From positions 29,032 through 93,031 of the forward strand of contig CALUNA010000013.1 in the NCBI GenBank assembly GCA_944321895.1: a stretch of 64,000 bases of DNA, in the 5' to 3' direction. Positions 1-8,426 of this stretch are shown here, piece after piece. The notes beneath the pieces were generated by a model. It worked only from the letters and a program-made list of their open reading frames with translations. It had not been told where the DNA came from and made no database searches. The DNA comes from an uncultured Bacteroidales bacterium (lineage in GTDB: Bacteria > Bacteroidota > Bacteroidia > Bacteroidales > Paludibacteraceae). The stretch's first letter is position 1; each line of letters opens with the position of its first letter. Position numbers and translations under genes: made by a program.

Positions 1-1386
1 GTCGATAAACGCAAGGCCGCGGCCTTTGCCGCCCAATGAACCATCGCCTATGCGCGCAAAATTGGAATATTTGTCGAAACGGTCGCGCAGAAAGACGGCT
101 ACAACACCTTTGTTTTTGATTTTCCGGTAGTTGACAATGGCATCAAAAATGATTTGGCGCACCCGTTGCATGTCGGTTTCCTCACGTGTCGGCATGGCTT
201 GTATCTGGCTCAGAAATTCTGCGAGCGGGAACATGGCACGTGAATAGAGCCAGCGCGAAATGTTGTTGCGTGACACGTGGAAGTAGAGTGCTTCGTCACT
301 GACGGTAAAGATATTGTTTTGCAAGTCGCGCAGGTTGGTGATGCGGGCCTCTTCCTTGCCGGTTGTGGGGTTGTTGAAAATGAAATCGCCGAACCCGAAG
401 TTATTGGTGATTTGATCGCGCAGTTCTATCAGCAATGTCTTGGATGCCTTGTTCAGGAAAACAGCCTTTAACCTTTCCGCTGCCTGGCGGTTGCTCTCTT
501 CCGTCGATTCTATAATCAGCGGTATGTATTTGTCGTTGGCCCGAATGGCCTCGCATAACGAAATACCTGCTGTCTGGTCTTTCACGCCGTTGTGCATGTA
601 GCTGACGTCGGTAATGACCCCCAGCATGTTCTTCTTGTATTTCTGGTACAAGGCGGTGGCTTCCTCGTAGGAACGGGCCAACAGAATCTTCGGGCGTCCG
701 CGCATCCGGAGCATCTGCTCGTGTTCGTTCAGCGCCTCTGTCATGAACGAGCGCGATTGCTTGAACACGTGTGTGTACAGCAGCGGCAGGATGGATGAAT
801 AAAAGCGGATGGAATCTTCCACAAACATGATGGTTTGTACACCAACCGACTGGACATCCTCTTCCACATTCATTTTGTCTTCAATCAGCTTGATAATGGC
901 CAGCAGTAGCTCCGAATTGCCGAGCCAGCTGAACACGTAGTCAATGGCCGACAAGTCTTCCTTGGCTATGCGTTCGGAAACGGAGCGGCTGAACGGTGTC
1001 AGTACGACGATCGGAATGTCCGGATATTGTTTTTTGACCTGTTTTGCCCATTCAAACGGGTTGATGCTTTCGCCGCTCGGCATGGAAATAATCAGTTCGA
1101 ATGTGCGGTCCTGCAACAGCCTGTTGGCATGCGCCTGGCTGGATACCAGTGTAAACCGCGGGGGATATCGCAGGTTGAGCGCAGTGTATTCATTGAACAT
1201 TTGTTCGTCAATGCGGCCATCTTCTTCCAACACAAACGCATCGTATTTACTGGCAACGAGCAATACGTTGTACACGCGGCGTTGCATCAGACTTGCAAAT
1301 GATGTATCCTTGAAATACAGTTTCTTTATGTTAGGCGTATTCATATAAGAAATTACATGTTGTGATTCTTCCATGGGTTTATTCAT
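1..1386 (-). CDS. PEP/pyruvate-binding domain protein with N-terminal receiver-like region (partial)
   Basis: Only the first 462 codons are visible; the gene runs off the left edge. The N-terminal part reads like degenerate response-regulator receiver modules, with hydrophobic strands ending in runs such as PDIPIVVLTPFSR and a later TIMFVEDS segment. The last visible residues, GDGSLGGKGRGLAFID, are the glycine-rich opening of a pyruvate-phosphate-dikinase-type PEP/pyruvate-binding domain. This matches a large (roughly 1000-residue) family common in Bacteroidales. A phosphotransfer or sensory role is inferred and no substrate is known. The start at 1386 overlaps the end of rlmH by 8 bases, so the two are probably co-transcribed; an alternative ATG lies at 1374. 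Family assignment is firm, function is not. Confidence 0.8.
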   Translation of the reverse strand, partial: MNKPMEESQHVISYMNTPNIKKLYFKDTSFASLMQRRVYNVLLVASKYDAFVLEEDGRIDEQMFNEYTALNLRYPPRFTLVSSQAHANRLLQDRTFELIISMPSGESINPFEWAKQVKKQYPDIPIVVLTPFSRSVSERIAKEDLSAIDYVFSWLGNSELLLAIIKLIEDKMNVEEDVQSVGVQTIMFVEDSIRFYSSILPLLYTHVFKQSRSFMTEALNEHEQMLRMRGRPKILLARSYEEATALYQKYKKNMLGVITDVSYMHNGVKDQTAGISLCEAIRANDKYIPLIIESTEESNRQAAERLKAVFLNKASKTLLIELRDQITNNFGFGDFIFNNPTTGKEEARITNLRDLQNNIFTVSDEALYFHVSRNNISRWLYSRAMFPLAEFLSQIQAMPTREETDMQRVRQIIFDAIVNYRKIKNKGVVAVFLRDRFDKYSNFARIGDGSLGGKGRGLAFID

Positions 1387-1852
1387 GATGATAGGGTTCT
1401 CCTTTTAAAATGGTCATTGCACGGTATAGTTGCTCCACGAAAATCAGCCGTATCATTTGATGCGAAAATGTCATTCTGGACAAGGAGACAAGGCCATCCG
1501 CCCGATTGTAGACATTTTCGGAGAAACCGTAAGGGCCGCCTATCGCAAACAGCAGGTTTTTGCACGAACTCAGCATTTTCTTTCGCATGAACTCGGCAAA
1601 TTCAACCGACCGGTATTCTTTGCCGTGTTCATCGAGCAACAGCAATACATCCGAATTGCCTGTCTGTTTCAGAATCAGTTCGCCTTCCTTTTCCTTTTGT
1701 TCGGCGGCTGACAGGTTTCTGGAATTTTTCACATCCGGAATACAGACAAACTCAAACGGAACATAAAAATTCAGCCGTTTGCAATAGTCTGTTGTCAACT
1801 CCTGGAGAAAGCGGTTGTCGGTTTTGCCAATGGCGAGCAAAGTTACTTTCAT
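1379..1852 (-). CDS. rlmH: 23S rRNA (pseudouridine-1915-N3)-methyltransferase RlmH
   Basis: This 157-residue protein has the normal length for RlmH, the SPOUT-class enzyme that methylates pseudouridine 1915 in helix 69 of 23S rRNA using S-adenosylmethionine. The knotted SAM-binding region is visible as LLLLDEHGKEYRS, then FAIGGPYGFSENV, then the C-terminal run LSRMTFSHQMIRLIFVEQLY ending in GEPYHHE, all characteristic of the family. It is the first gene of a minus-strand unit with the PEP-binding protein, which it overlaps. It is divergent from the DUF4783-nadC pair. Nothing unusual is seen. Confidence 0.96.
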   Translation of the reverse strand: MKVTLLAIGKTDNRFLQELTTDYCKRLNFYVPFEFVCIPDVKNSRNLSAAEQKEKEGELILKQTGNSDVLLLLDEHGKEYRSVEFAEFMRKKMLSSCKNLLFAIGGPYGFSENVYNRADGLVSLSRMTFSHQMIRLIFVEQLYRAMTILKGEPYHHE

Positions 1853-1873
1853 TGCAGAAAAATCCCCCTTGTA

Positions 1874-1904
1874 TTGTGTCCTTAAAATTAAAAATGTATA
1901 TTTG
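1874..1904 (+). promoter_or_regulatory. Bacteroidota-type promoter for DUF4783-nadC
   Basis: A TTG at 1874-1876, a 20-base spacer and TATATTTG at 1897-1904 fit the Bacteroidota consensus TTG-N19-21-TAnnTTTG. Transcription would start near 1910, about 55 bases before the ATG at 1966. Confidence 0.7.
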
Positions 1905-1965
1905 CCGTATTATTTTGCAAATATGGCACAATAATTTTTTTCCCCCAACAAAAAAAGAATTAAGT

Positions 1966-2355
1966 ATGAAAAAAAACAAGATGCGCTATTGCCTGTCTGG
2001 CCTTATCGTTTTGTTAAGTGCCGTTTATGCATTTGCGGCAGAGCCGGCTGATGTGATTCTTCCTCTGTTGGAAAAAGGTAATGCGGCACAATTGTGCACT
2101 TATCTGGCTGCAGATGCCGAACTGGTTATTTTGGGAACGAATGTCCGGCAATCGGCGCAATGTTCGGAGTTGCGCGATTTTTTTGCGGCGAACAAGGCAA
2201 ACAGCTTTGCAATCAGGCATAAAGGAGTCAAGCAGGATGCCTGTTTCATTGTTGGAATTCTGGAAACGGATGGACAGAACTACCGGATAAACATGTTTGT
2301 GCGCAATATTCCCGGAGGAATTTCTATCCAGCAGCTGCGTATCGAAAAAGAATAA
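1966..2355 (+). CDS. DUF4783 family exported protein
   Basis: This is a 129-residue protein with an N-terminal signal peptide (basic MKKNKMR, then a hydrophobic stretch ending near YAFAAEP). The mature part looks like a small alpha+beta fold of the SnoaL/NTF2 kind, with IRHKGVKQDACFIVGILE and YRINMFVRN as likely strands. It matches the DUF4783 family, found beside nadC in many Bacteroidales. The function is unknown and the protein is probably periplasmic. The start at 1966 is chosen because it gives a clean signal peptide downstream of a good promoter; the open frame extends further upstream without a plausible start. nadC follows 16 bases downstream, so they form an operon. Confidence 0.8.
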   Translation: MKKNKMRYCLSGLIVLLSAVYAFAAEPADVILPLLEKGNAAQLCTYLAADAELVILGTNVRQSAQCSELRDFFAANKANSFAIRHKGVKQDACFIVGILETDGQNYRINMFVRNIPGGISIQQLRIEKE

Positions 2356-2371
2356 CCAAATAGTTTACAAT

Positions 2372-3211
2372 ATGTTAGATTACAAGCAGTTTATTGATTT
2401 GTGGTTTGCCGAGGACATAGGAGACGGTGATCACACAACTTTGTCATGCATTCCGGCTACGGCCATGGGAACATCACAGCTGATTATCAAGGAAGATGGT
2501 GTTCTGGCTGGCGTAGAAGTTGCCAGGGCTATTTTTCAAGCCTTTGATCCGGAGTTGAAAATGACGGTTTATATCCACGATGGCGCGGAGGTAAAGAAAG
2601 GCGATGTCGCATTTTCCGTAACCGGCAAGGTGCAGTCCCTGTTGCAGACGGAACGTTTGATGTTGAATATCATGCAGCGCATGAGCGGAATAGCCACGGT
2701 AACCCGCCGCTACGTAAAGGCGCTGGAAGGAACAAAAACCCGGGTGCTGGATACGCGTAAGACTACTCCCGGACTGCGTATGCTGGAAAAGGAGGCAGTG
2801 AAAATCGGTGGCGGCACAAACCATCGCATAGGTCTTTTCGATATGATTCTGTTGAAGGACAATCATGTCGATTTTGCAGGAGGAATAACACAAGCCATAG
2901 ACCGTGCACGCAATTATTGCAAGGAAAAAGGAAAAAATCTGAAAATAGAAATTGAAGTACGCAACTTCGATGAGCTGGCGCAAGTGCTGGAACATGGCGG
3001 AGTGGACCGGATCATGCTGGATAATTTCACGCCTGAGAATACCCGTAAGGCAGTGGAAATGATAGCCGGGCGTTATGAAACGGAGTCATCGGGCGGCATA
3101 ACTTTTGACACCTTGCGGCAATATGCCGAATGCGGTGTCGATTTCATATCCGTCGGTGCGCTGACACATTCCGTTAAAAGTTTGGATATGAGTTTTAAGG
3201 CGGTAAAATAA
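2372..3211 (+). CDS. nadC: nicotinate-nucleotide pyrophosphorylase (carboxylating), NadC
   Basis: At 279 residues this is a typical NadC (quinolinate phosphoribosyltransferase), which converts quinolinate and PRPP to nicotinate mononucleotide in de novo NAD synthesis. Family landmarks in order are AEDIGDGDHTT near the start, ERLMLNIMQRMSGIAT, TRVLDTRKTTPGLR, KIGGGTNHRIGLFDMILLKD, then VDRIMLDNF and VDFISVGALTHSV. The start at 2372 places MLDYKQFIDLWFAEDIGDGD at the N terminus, as expected; the open frame extends upstream into the DUF4783 gene. It is the last conserved housekeeping gene before the polysaccharide locus, so it marks the left boundary of that locus. Confidence 0.97.
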   Translation: MLDYKQFIDLWFAEDIGDGDHTTLSCIPATAMGTSQLIIKEDGVLAGVEVARAIFQAFDPELKMTVYIHDGAEVKKGDVAFSVTGKVQSLLQTERLMLNIMQRMSGIATVTRRYVKALEGTKTRVLDTRKTTPGLRMLEKEAVKIGGGTNHRIGLFDMILLKDNHVDFAGGITQAIDRARNYCKEKGKNLKIEIEVRNFDELAQVLEHGGVDRIMLDNFTPENTRKAVEMIAGRYETESSGGITFDTLRQYAECGVDFISVGALTHSVKSLDMSFKAVK

Positions 3212-3214
3212 TTA

Positions 3215-3245
3215 TTGTATCAACCGCCCGTTTTTTGTATCTTTG
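3215..3245 (+). promoter_or_regulatory. promoter of the polysaccharide locus
   Basis: TTG at 3215-3217 and TATCTTTG at 3238-3245 are separated by 20 bases, a near-ideal Bacteroidota promoter. It lies just after nadC and inside the upstream extension of the next open frame, which supports the internal start at 3275. No invertible-repeat pair was seen around it, so there is no sign of promoter phase variation. Confidence 0.75.
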
Positions 3246-3274
3246 CAGCCCGTTTTTTAGAAGATTTAAATAAT

Positions 3275-4573
3275 ATGGACAAAATGAGAAATGTGAAAAT
3301 TGCGGTTGTCGGTCTGGGCTATGTAGGATTGCCGCTGGCAATTGAGTATGGTAAGAAATACCGTGTTCTGGGTTTTGATATCAACAAGGAACGTGTGGCG
3401 GAATTGGAACGTGGTGAGGATCATACGCTGGAAGCTGATTTGGCAGGGATGAAACAAGCTACCGGTTTATTCAGGGAAAAGGGAAATATAGGTTTGTCGT
3501 TTTCTTCCAATCCGGAAGATTTGCGCGAGTGCAACACTTACATAGTAACCGTTCCCACACCGATTGATGCCTTCAACAATCCGGACCTGACTCCTTTGCT
3601 GAAAGCTTCGGCCATGTTGGGCAAGGTGCTGAAAAAAGATGATGTGGTCATCTACGAATCGACGGTTTATCCCGGATGTACGGAGGAAGACTGCGTGCCG
3701 GTATTGGAACGCGAGTCCGGCCTGAAATTCAATAAGGATTTCTTCTGCGGATATTCTCCCGAACGCATTAATCCGGGCGACAAGGTGAACACGCTGACCA
3801 AGATAAAGAAAATCACTTCGGGAAGTACGCCCGAGATAGCCGAGTTTGTCGATGCATTGTATAATTCCATTCTGCAAAACGGCACACACAAGGCTCCCAA
3901 CATGAAAGTGGCGGAAGCCGCCAAGGCGGTGGAGAATGCACAGCGCGATGTGAATATCTCGTTTATGAACGAACTGGCATTGATTTGCGACCGCGTCGGG
4001 ATAGACACGAACGATGTGATTGAAGCTGCCGGGACAAAATGGAATTTCCTGAAATACCGTCCGGGACTTGTCGGCGGGCACTGCATCAGCGTTGACCCTT
4101 ATTATCTGGCACACAAGGCGAATGCTTTGGGCTATAACCCGGAAGTAATTTTGTCCGGACGCAGGGTGAACAACAGCATTGCCAAATTCATAGCTGACAA
4201 GACCTTGAAGCTGATGATTCAGAAAGAGCACAAAATCAAAGGTTCGCATGTTCTGGTACTGGGTGTCACCTTTAAGGAAAATTGTCCGGATTGCCGGAAC
4301 ACAAAAGTATTGGACATCGTGCATGAACTGCAGGATTTCGGTTGTCTGGTGGATGTTTATGACCCATGGGCAGATCCCGCAGTGGTGTTGCATGAATACG
4401 GTACAGCTTTACTGCCGGCAATAGACCCCGGTAAGAATTACGAAGCCATTATTGCGTGTGTTGCCCACGATGAATTCAAAACCTTTGATTTTGCGGCCTA
4501 TCGTAAACGTGGCGCAGTTATTTTTGACGTTAAAAACTTTGTGGACCGCTCTCTGGTTGATGCAAGACTGTAA
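3275..4573 (+). CDS. tviB: UDP-N-acetylhexosamine 6-dehydrogenase (TviB/WbpA family)
   Basis: This is a 432-residue nucleotide-sugar dehydrogenase that oxidises C6 of a UDP-N-acetylhexosamine to the uronic acid with two NAD+. The NAD-binding motif is VVGLGYVGLPLAIEYG near residue 10. Next come VTVPTPID, YESTVYPGCTEEDC, GYSPERINPGD and the catalytic-cysteine loop RPGLVGGHCISVDPYYL. The C-terminal domain has GVTFKENCPDCRNTK. These blocks match Vi-antigen TviB closely and differ from the UDP-glucose dehydrogenase at 5746. The start is set at 3275 because the promoter ends at 3245; MRNVK at 3284 is an alternative. The product likely supplies GlcNAcA- or GalNAcA-type residues to the surface polymer; which epimer cannot be read from the sequence. 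Confidence 0.88.
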   Translation: MDKMRNVKIAVVGLGYVGLPLAIEYGKKYRVLGFDINKERVAELERGEDHTLEADLAGMKQATGLFREKGNIGLSFSSNPEDLRECNTYIVTVPTPIDAFNNPDLTPLLKASAMLGKVLKKDDVVIYESTVYPGCTEEDCVPVLERESGLKFNKDFFCGYSPERINPGDKVNTLTKIKKITSGSTPEIAEFVDALYNSILQNGTHKAPNMKVAEAAKAVENAQRDVNISFMNELALICDRVGIDTNDVIEAAGTKWNFLKYRPGLVGGHCISVDPYYLAHKANALGYNPEVILSGRRVNNSIAKFIADKTLKLMIQKEHKIKGSHVLVLGVTFKENCPDCRNTKVLDIVHELQDFGCLVDVYDPWADPAVVLHEYGTALLPAIDPGKNYEAIIACVAHDEFKTFDFAAYRKRGAVIFDVKNFVDRSLVDARL

Positions 4574-4600
4574 AACCGCACGGTCCGTAATAGAAACTGT

Positions 4601-5725
4601 ATGAAAAATATTTTGATTACCGGCGGTGCCGGATTTATCGGATCGCACGTTGTGCGTCTGTTTGTGAACAAATATCCAGATTATCATATTGTTAATCTGG
4701 ATAAATTGACTTATGCAGGCAACCTGGCCAATCTGAAGGATATAGAAGACAGGCCGAACTACACTTTTGTCAAAGCCGATATTTGTGATTTTGACAAAAT
4801 TCAGGAAGTATTTGCACAATATCATATTGACGGAGTCATTCATTTGGCTGCCGAAAGCCACGTGGATCGCAGCATAAAGGACCCGTTCACGTTTGCGCGC
4901 ACCAATGTATTGGGTACACTGTCGTTATTGCAGGCTGCCAAACAATACTGGAACGGCGAATGGGAAGACAAGCGTTTTTACCACATATCGACCGATGAAG
5001 TTTACGGCGCGCTGGAGCTGACACATCCGCAAGGCATCGAGCCGCCGTTTACAACAACGGCTTCTTCATCAGAACATCATTTGGCCTACGGCAAGGATTT
5101 TTTCTATGAGGATACCAAATACAATCCCCACAGTCCCTATTCGGCCTCCAAGGCATCGAGCGATCATTTTGTGCGTGCCTTCCACGATACGTACGGCATG
5201 CCGACCATTGTTACCAACTGTTCCAACAATTACGGCCCGTATCAATTTCCGGAAAAGCTGATTCCGTTGTTTATCAACAATATACGTCACGGAAAACCGT
5301 TGCCGGTTTACGGAAAGGGCGAAAATGTCCGCGATTGGCTTTATGTGGTTGACCATGCCCGAGCCATTGACCTGATTTTCCATAAAGGCAAAATAGCCGA
5401 GACTTATAATATCGGTGGTTTTAACGAATGGAAAAACATTGACCTGATAAAAGTGCTTATCAAGACGGTGGACAGGCTGCTGGGCAATCCGGAAGGAACC
5501 AGCGATCATTTGATTACCTACGTGACCGACCGTGCCGGACACGATTTGCGTTATGCCATCGATTCCACCAAACTGAAAAACGAGTTGGGTTGGGAGCCGA
5601 GCCTGCAATTTGAGGAAGGTATTGAAAAAACCGTGCGCTGGTATCTGGACAACCAGGCCTGGATGGACAATATCACTTCGGGTGAATACGAAAAGTATTA
5701 CGAGGAAATGTATAAGGGCAGATAA
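4601..5725 (+). CDS. rfbB: dTDP-glucose 4,6-dehydratase
   Basis: This 374-residue SDR-family enzyme converts dTDP-glucose to dTDP-4-keto-6-deoxyglucose. It begins with the NAD-binding motif ITGGAGFIGSHVV, then has HLAAESHVDRSI, the ISTDEVYGAL active-site block, and the YSASKASSDH segment holding the catalytic Tyr-x3-Lys. GPYQFPEKLIPLFI and RDWLYVVDHARA follow. All are diagnostic for RfbB/RmlB. The usual partners rfbA, rfbC and rfbD are absent here, so dTDP-rhamnose genes must be elsewhere or the keto sugar feeds another branch, for example the aminotransferase at 21047. It lies 27 bases after the tviB-like gene in the same operon. Confidence 0.95.
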   Translation: MKNILITGGAGFIGSHVVRLFVNKYPDYHIVNLDKLTYAGNLANLKDIEDRPNYTFVKADICDFDKIQEVFAQYHIDGVIHLAAESHVDRSIKDPFTFARTNVLGTLSLLQAAKQYWNGEWEDKRFYHISTDEVYGALELTHPQGIEPPFTTTASSSEHHLAYGKDFFYEDTKYNPHSPYSASKASSDHFVRAFHDTYGMPTIVTNCSNNYGPYQFPEKLIPLFINNIRHGKPLPVYGKGENVRDWLYVVDHARAIDLIFHKGKIAETYNIGGFNEWKNIDLIKVLIKTVDRLLGNPEGTSDHLITYVTDRAGHDLRYAIDSTKLKNELGWEPSLQFEEGIEKTVRWYLDNQAWMDNITSGEYEKYYEEMYKGR

Positions 5726-5745
5726 ACTTTTAAAAATTAATATCT

Positions 5746-7062
5746 ATGCAGATAGCCATAGTGGGAACCGGATATGTGGGTTTGGTGAGCGGAGCATGTT
5801 TCGCCGAATTGGGTATCGATGTGACATGTGTCGATGTGAACGAGCAGAAAATCAACAGTCTTCTTCAGGGTGTGATACCTATATATGAACCGAACCTCGA
5901 TACCTTGGTGGCTCGTAATGTACAGGCCGGACGTTTGCATTTCACCACTGACTTAGTGTCAGTGCTTGACAATGTGGAGATTGTTTTTTCTGCTGTCGGC
6001 ACACCACCCGATGAAGATGGCAGTGCCGACCTGCACTATGTGCTGGAAGTGGCAAAAACCATTGGCCAACACCTCAATCATTATGTGGTGGTAGTCACCA
6101 AAAGCACAGTACCGGTAGGTACTGCAAAAAAAGTAAAGGGCACCATCCAGGCTGAATTGGATAAACGGGGTGTACAAGTGCCTTTTGATGTGGCAAGCAA
6201 TCCGGAGTTCCTCAAGGAAGGTGATGCCATTGACGACTTTATGAAGCCCGACCGTGTGGTGGTAGGTGTAGAGAGTGAGCGTGCCAGGGAACTGATGACC
6301 AAGCTTTACAAGCCCATGCTCCTCAATAATTTCCGCGTGATATTCATGGATATCCCATCTGCTGAGATGACCAAATATGCAGCCAATTCCATGTTGGCCA
6401 CACGCATCAGCTTTATGAACGATATTGCCAATCTTTGTGAACTGGTTGGTGCTGATGTCAATATGGTGCGTCGTGGCATAGGTACGGATAACCGCATCGG
6501 CAACAAGTTCCTTTATCCCGGTTGTGGCTACGGAGGCAGCTGTTTTCCCAAGGATGTGAAAGCGCTTGTCAAGACAGCGCAGCAGCATGGCTATGACATG
6601 CAGGTGTTGCAGGCGGTGGAGTCAGTCAACGAACGGCAGAAGAACATCTTGTTCCGCAAATTTTCCCAGCATTTCCAGGAAAATATTCGGGGCATGAAGG
6701 TGGCGGTATGGGGCTTGTCTTTCAAACCGGGCACAGATGATATGCGCGAAGCTCCTTCTTTGGTGCTTGTTCGCAGCCTGTTGCAGGCAGGTTGCCATGT
6801 GAGCGTTTATGACCCTGTGGCAATGAACGAAGCCAAACGTATATTGGGCGATGCCATTACGTATGCCAAAGATATTTACGATGCCGTGCTGGATGCACAG
6901 GTCATTTTCCATGTTACCGAGTGGAAAGAGTTCCGTATCCCGAATTGGGAGGTTATCAAGCGCAGCATGCAACCTAATCCTGTTTTGATTGATGGCCGCA
7001 ATGTGTTCAGTCCGGAAGAATTGCATGGTATTACTTATTTATGCATAGGTAAGGGAGAGTAA
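5746..7062 (+). CDS. ugd: UDP-glucose 6-dehydrogenase
   Basis: This 438-residue enzyme oxidises UDP-glucose to UDP-glucuronate. The Rossmann motif IVGTGYVGLVSGACFAELG starts at residue 4. It is followed by VGTPPDEDGSADL, KSTVPVGTA, SNPEFLKEGDAIDDF and PDRVVVG, then the catalytic-cysteine block YPGCGYGGSCFPKDVKAL and the C-terminal GLSFKPGTDDMREAPS. It follows rfbB by 20 bases, and its stop lies 7 bases before the flippase start. With the tviB-like gene it implies an acidic polymer with more than one uronic acid. Confidence 0.96.
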   Translation: MQIAIVGTGYVGLVSGACFAELGIDVTCVDVNEQKINSLLQGVIPIYEPNLDTLVARNVQAGRLHFTTDLVSVLDNVEIVFSAVGTPPDEDGSADLHYVLEVAKTIGQHLNHYVVVVTKSTVPVGTAKKVKGTIQAELDKRGVQVPFDVASNPEFLKEGDAIDDFMKPDRVVVGVESERARELMTKLYKPMLLNNFRVIFMDIPSAEMTKYAANSMLATRISFMNDIANLCELVGADVNMVRRGIGTDNRIGNKFLYPGCGYGGSCFPKDVKALVKTAQQHGYDMQVLQAVESVNERQKNILFRKFSQHFQENIRGMKVAVWGLSFKPGTDDMREAPSLVLVRSLLQAGCHVSVYDPVAMNEAKRILGDAITYAKDIYDAVLDAQVIFHVTEWKEFRIPNWEVIKRSMQPNPVLIDGRNVFSPEELHGITYLCIGKGE

Positions 7063-7069
7063 TTTGCTC

Positions 7070-8410
7070 ATGAGTCTGTTTGACAAGATAGCGGCACGTT
7101 TTAATGTTTCGGAAACAAAACTTAAGGTTTTCCGAAATCTCTATTGGGCGGTAGTCGGCAAGGTGGTGACTTTGCTGGGCTCTTTGCTCGTTGGCATTAT
7201 GGTGGCGCGCTATCTGGGGCCGGAGCAATACGGGTTGATGAATTATGTCATTAGTTATGTGGCATTGTTTCAGGTGCTGGCTTCTTTTGGTTTGGACAAT
7301 ATAGAGATCAGGGAAGAGTCGAAAGCAAATGAAAAAAAGGATGTAATCATAGGTACAGCCTTTACGCTGAAATGTATTTTTGCCTTGGTGGCCATGTTGG
7401 TGGTAATGGCTACGGCTTTGATTTTTGAAACGGATACTTTCACAAAAGCTATGATATGCATGTATTCTTTTTCCATGTTGCTCAATAGTTTTGGAGTCAT
7501 TCGTAATCATTTCACGTCTTTGGTGTGGAATGAATATGTGGTGAAAACCGAAATCTCCCGTACTATTATCGGTGCACTTGTCAAAGTGGTTTTGCTTTTG
7601 ATGCATGCTTCATTGGTCTGGTTCATTGCGGCAACTTTGTTTGACGTGCTGTTGGTGGCAAGTGGTTATTGTGTGGCATATTCCAGAAAGATAGGTAAAA
7701 TCAGTTTGTGGCGTTTTGACAAGGAGTGGGCAATATATTTGATCAAGCAGTCATTCCCTTTATTGCTGACAGGTGCTGCAGTGATTATTTATCAGCGTAT
7801 TGATCAGGTTATGATTGGCAATATGATTGACAAAGCCTCTGTAGGGCAGTTCTCTGTGGCAAGTAAGTTTGTGGAAATACTTATTTTTATCCCGACTATC
7901 ATGTCACAGACCATTACGCCCATATTGGTGCGTATTCGTGAAAAAAATCAGGAGGAATATGAACAAAAGGCTCAGTTGTTTATGAACGTAACGGTATGGA
8001 CGTGTCTGCTAATGGCGATTTTTGTAAGTCTGCTTTCTTATTGGCTGATATTGTTGACTTTTGGTAAACAATATTTGACTGCAGTGCCCATTCTGCAGGT
8101 GTTGGCATTTAAGGCTGCCAGTGTAGCGCTATCAAGTACGGCAGGGCAAATGATTGTGATGGAGAAATTACAGAAATATGCAGTGATTCGTGATACTTTT
8201 GGTTGTATTGTGTGTGTAGGTTTGAACTTTTTGTTATTGCCGCGCTATGGAGTTATTGCCGCAGCAGTAGTTGCTATCCTTTCAAATATCGCGGCTGGTT
8301 ATATTGCTGATATATTTGTTCCTCAATACAGGCATTTGTTTAAACGGCAGACTTATGCTTTGCTATTGGGCTGGAAAGATATTCTGAATATAAAACGGAT
8401 CATAGGTTGA
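7070..8410 (+). CDS. Wzx-like polysaccharide flippase
   Basis: This 446-residue, strongly hydrophobic protein reads as about 12 membrane helices and belongs to the oligosaccharide flippase (Wzx/RfbX, MOP superfamily) group. The N-terminal block GTLL-type helix VTLLGSLLVGIMVARYLGPEQYGLMNY is the typical first-helix signature (split here by a loop). A central YQRIDQVMIGNM segment and a PILQVLAFKAASVALSSTAG-like late helix also fit. Its role is to flip the lipid-linked repeat unit across the inner membrane. The ATG at 7070 is preferred over an in-frame TTG at 7064. From this gene onward the AT content rises sharply, typical of the strain-variable core of such loci. Confidence 0.85.
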   Translation: MSLFDKIAARFNVSETKLKVFRNLYWAVVGKVVTLLGSLLVGIMVARYLGPEQYGLMNYVISYVALFQVLASFGLDNIEIREESKANEKKDVIIGTAFTLKCIFALVAMLVVMATALIFETDTFTKAMICMYSFSMLLNSFGVIRNHFTSLVWNEYVVKTEISRTIIGALVKVVLLLMHASLVWFIAATLFDVLLVASGYCVAYSRKIGKISLWRFDKEWAIYLIKQSFPLLLTGAAVIIYQRIDQVMIGNMIDKASVGQFSVASKFVEILIFIPTIMSQTITPILVRIREKNQEEYEQKAQLFMNVTVWTCLLMAIFVSLLSYWLILLTFGKQYLTAVPILQVLAFKAASVALSSTAGQMIVMEKLQKYAVIRDTFGCIVCVGLNFLLLPRYGVIAAAVVAILSNIAAGYIADIFVPQYRHLFKRQTYALLLGWKDILNIKRIIG

Positions 8411-8426
8411 TATCTATTGTAGGAAT

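Noticed and set aside
944..1348. Plus-strand open frames (134 and 91 codons) over the first gene.
   Set aside because: The minus strand encodes a continuous conserved protein through the window edge.
3215..3275. Invertible promoter at the head of the polysaccharide locus, as in Bacteroides capsule loci.
   Set aside because: No flanking inverted repeats and no invertase or UpxY/UpxZ-type gene are visible.
3467..4393. A 308-codon minus-strand open frame opposite the tviB-like gene.
   Set aside because: It is a shadow of a strongly conserved dehydrogenase and has no family features.
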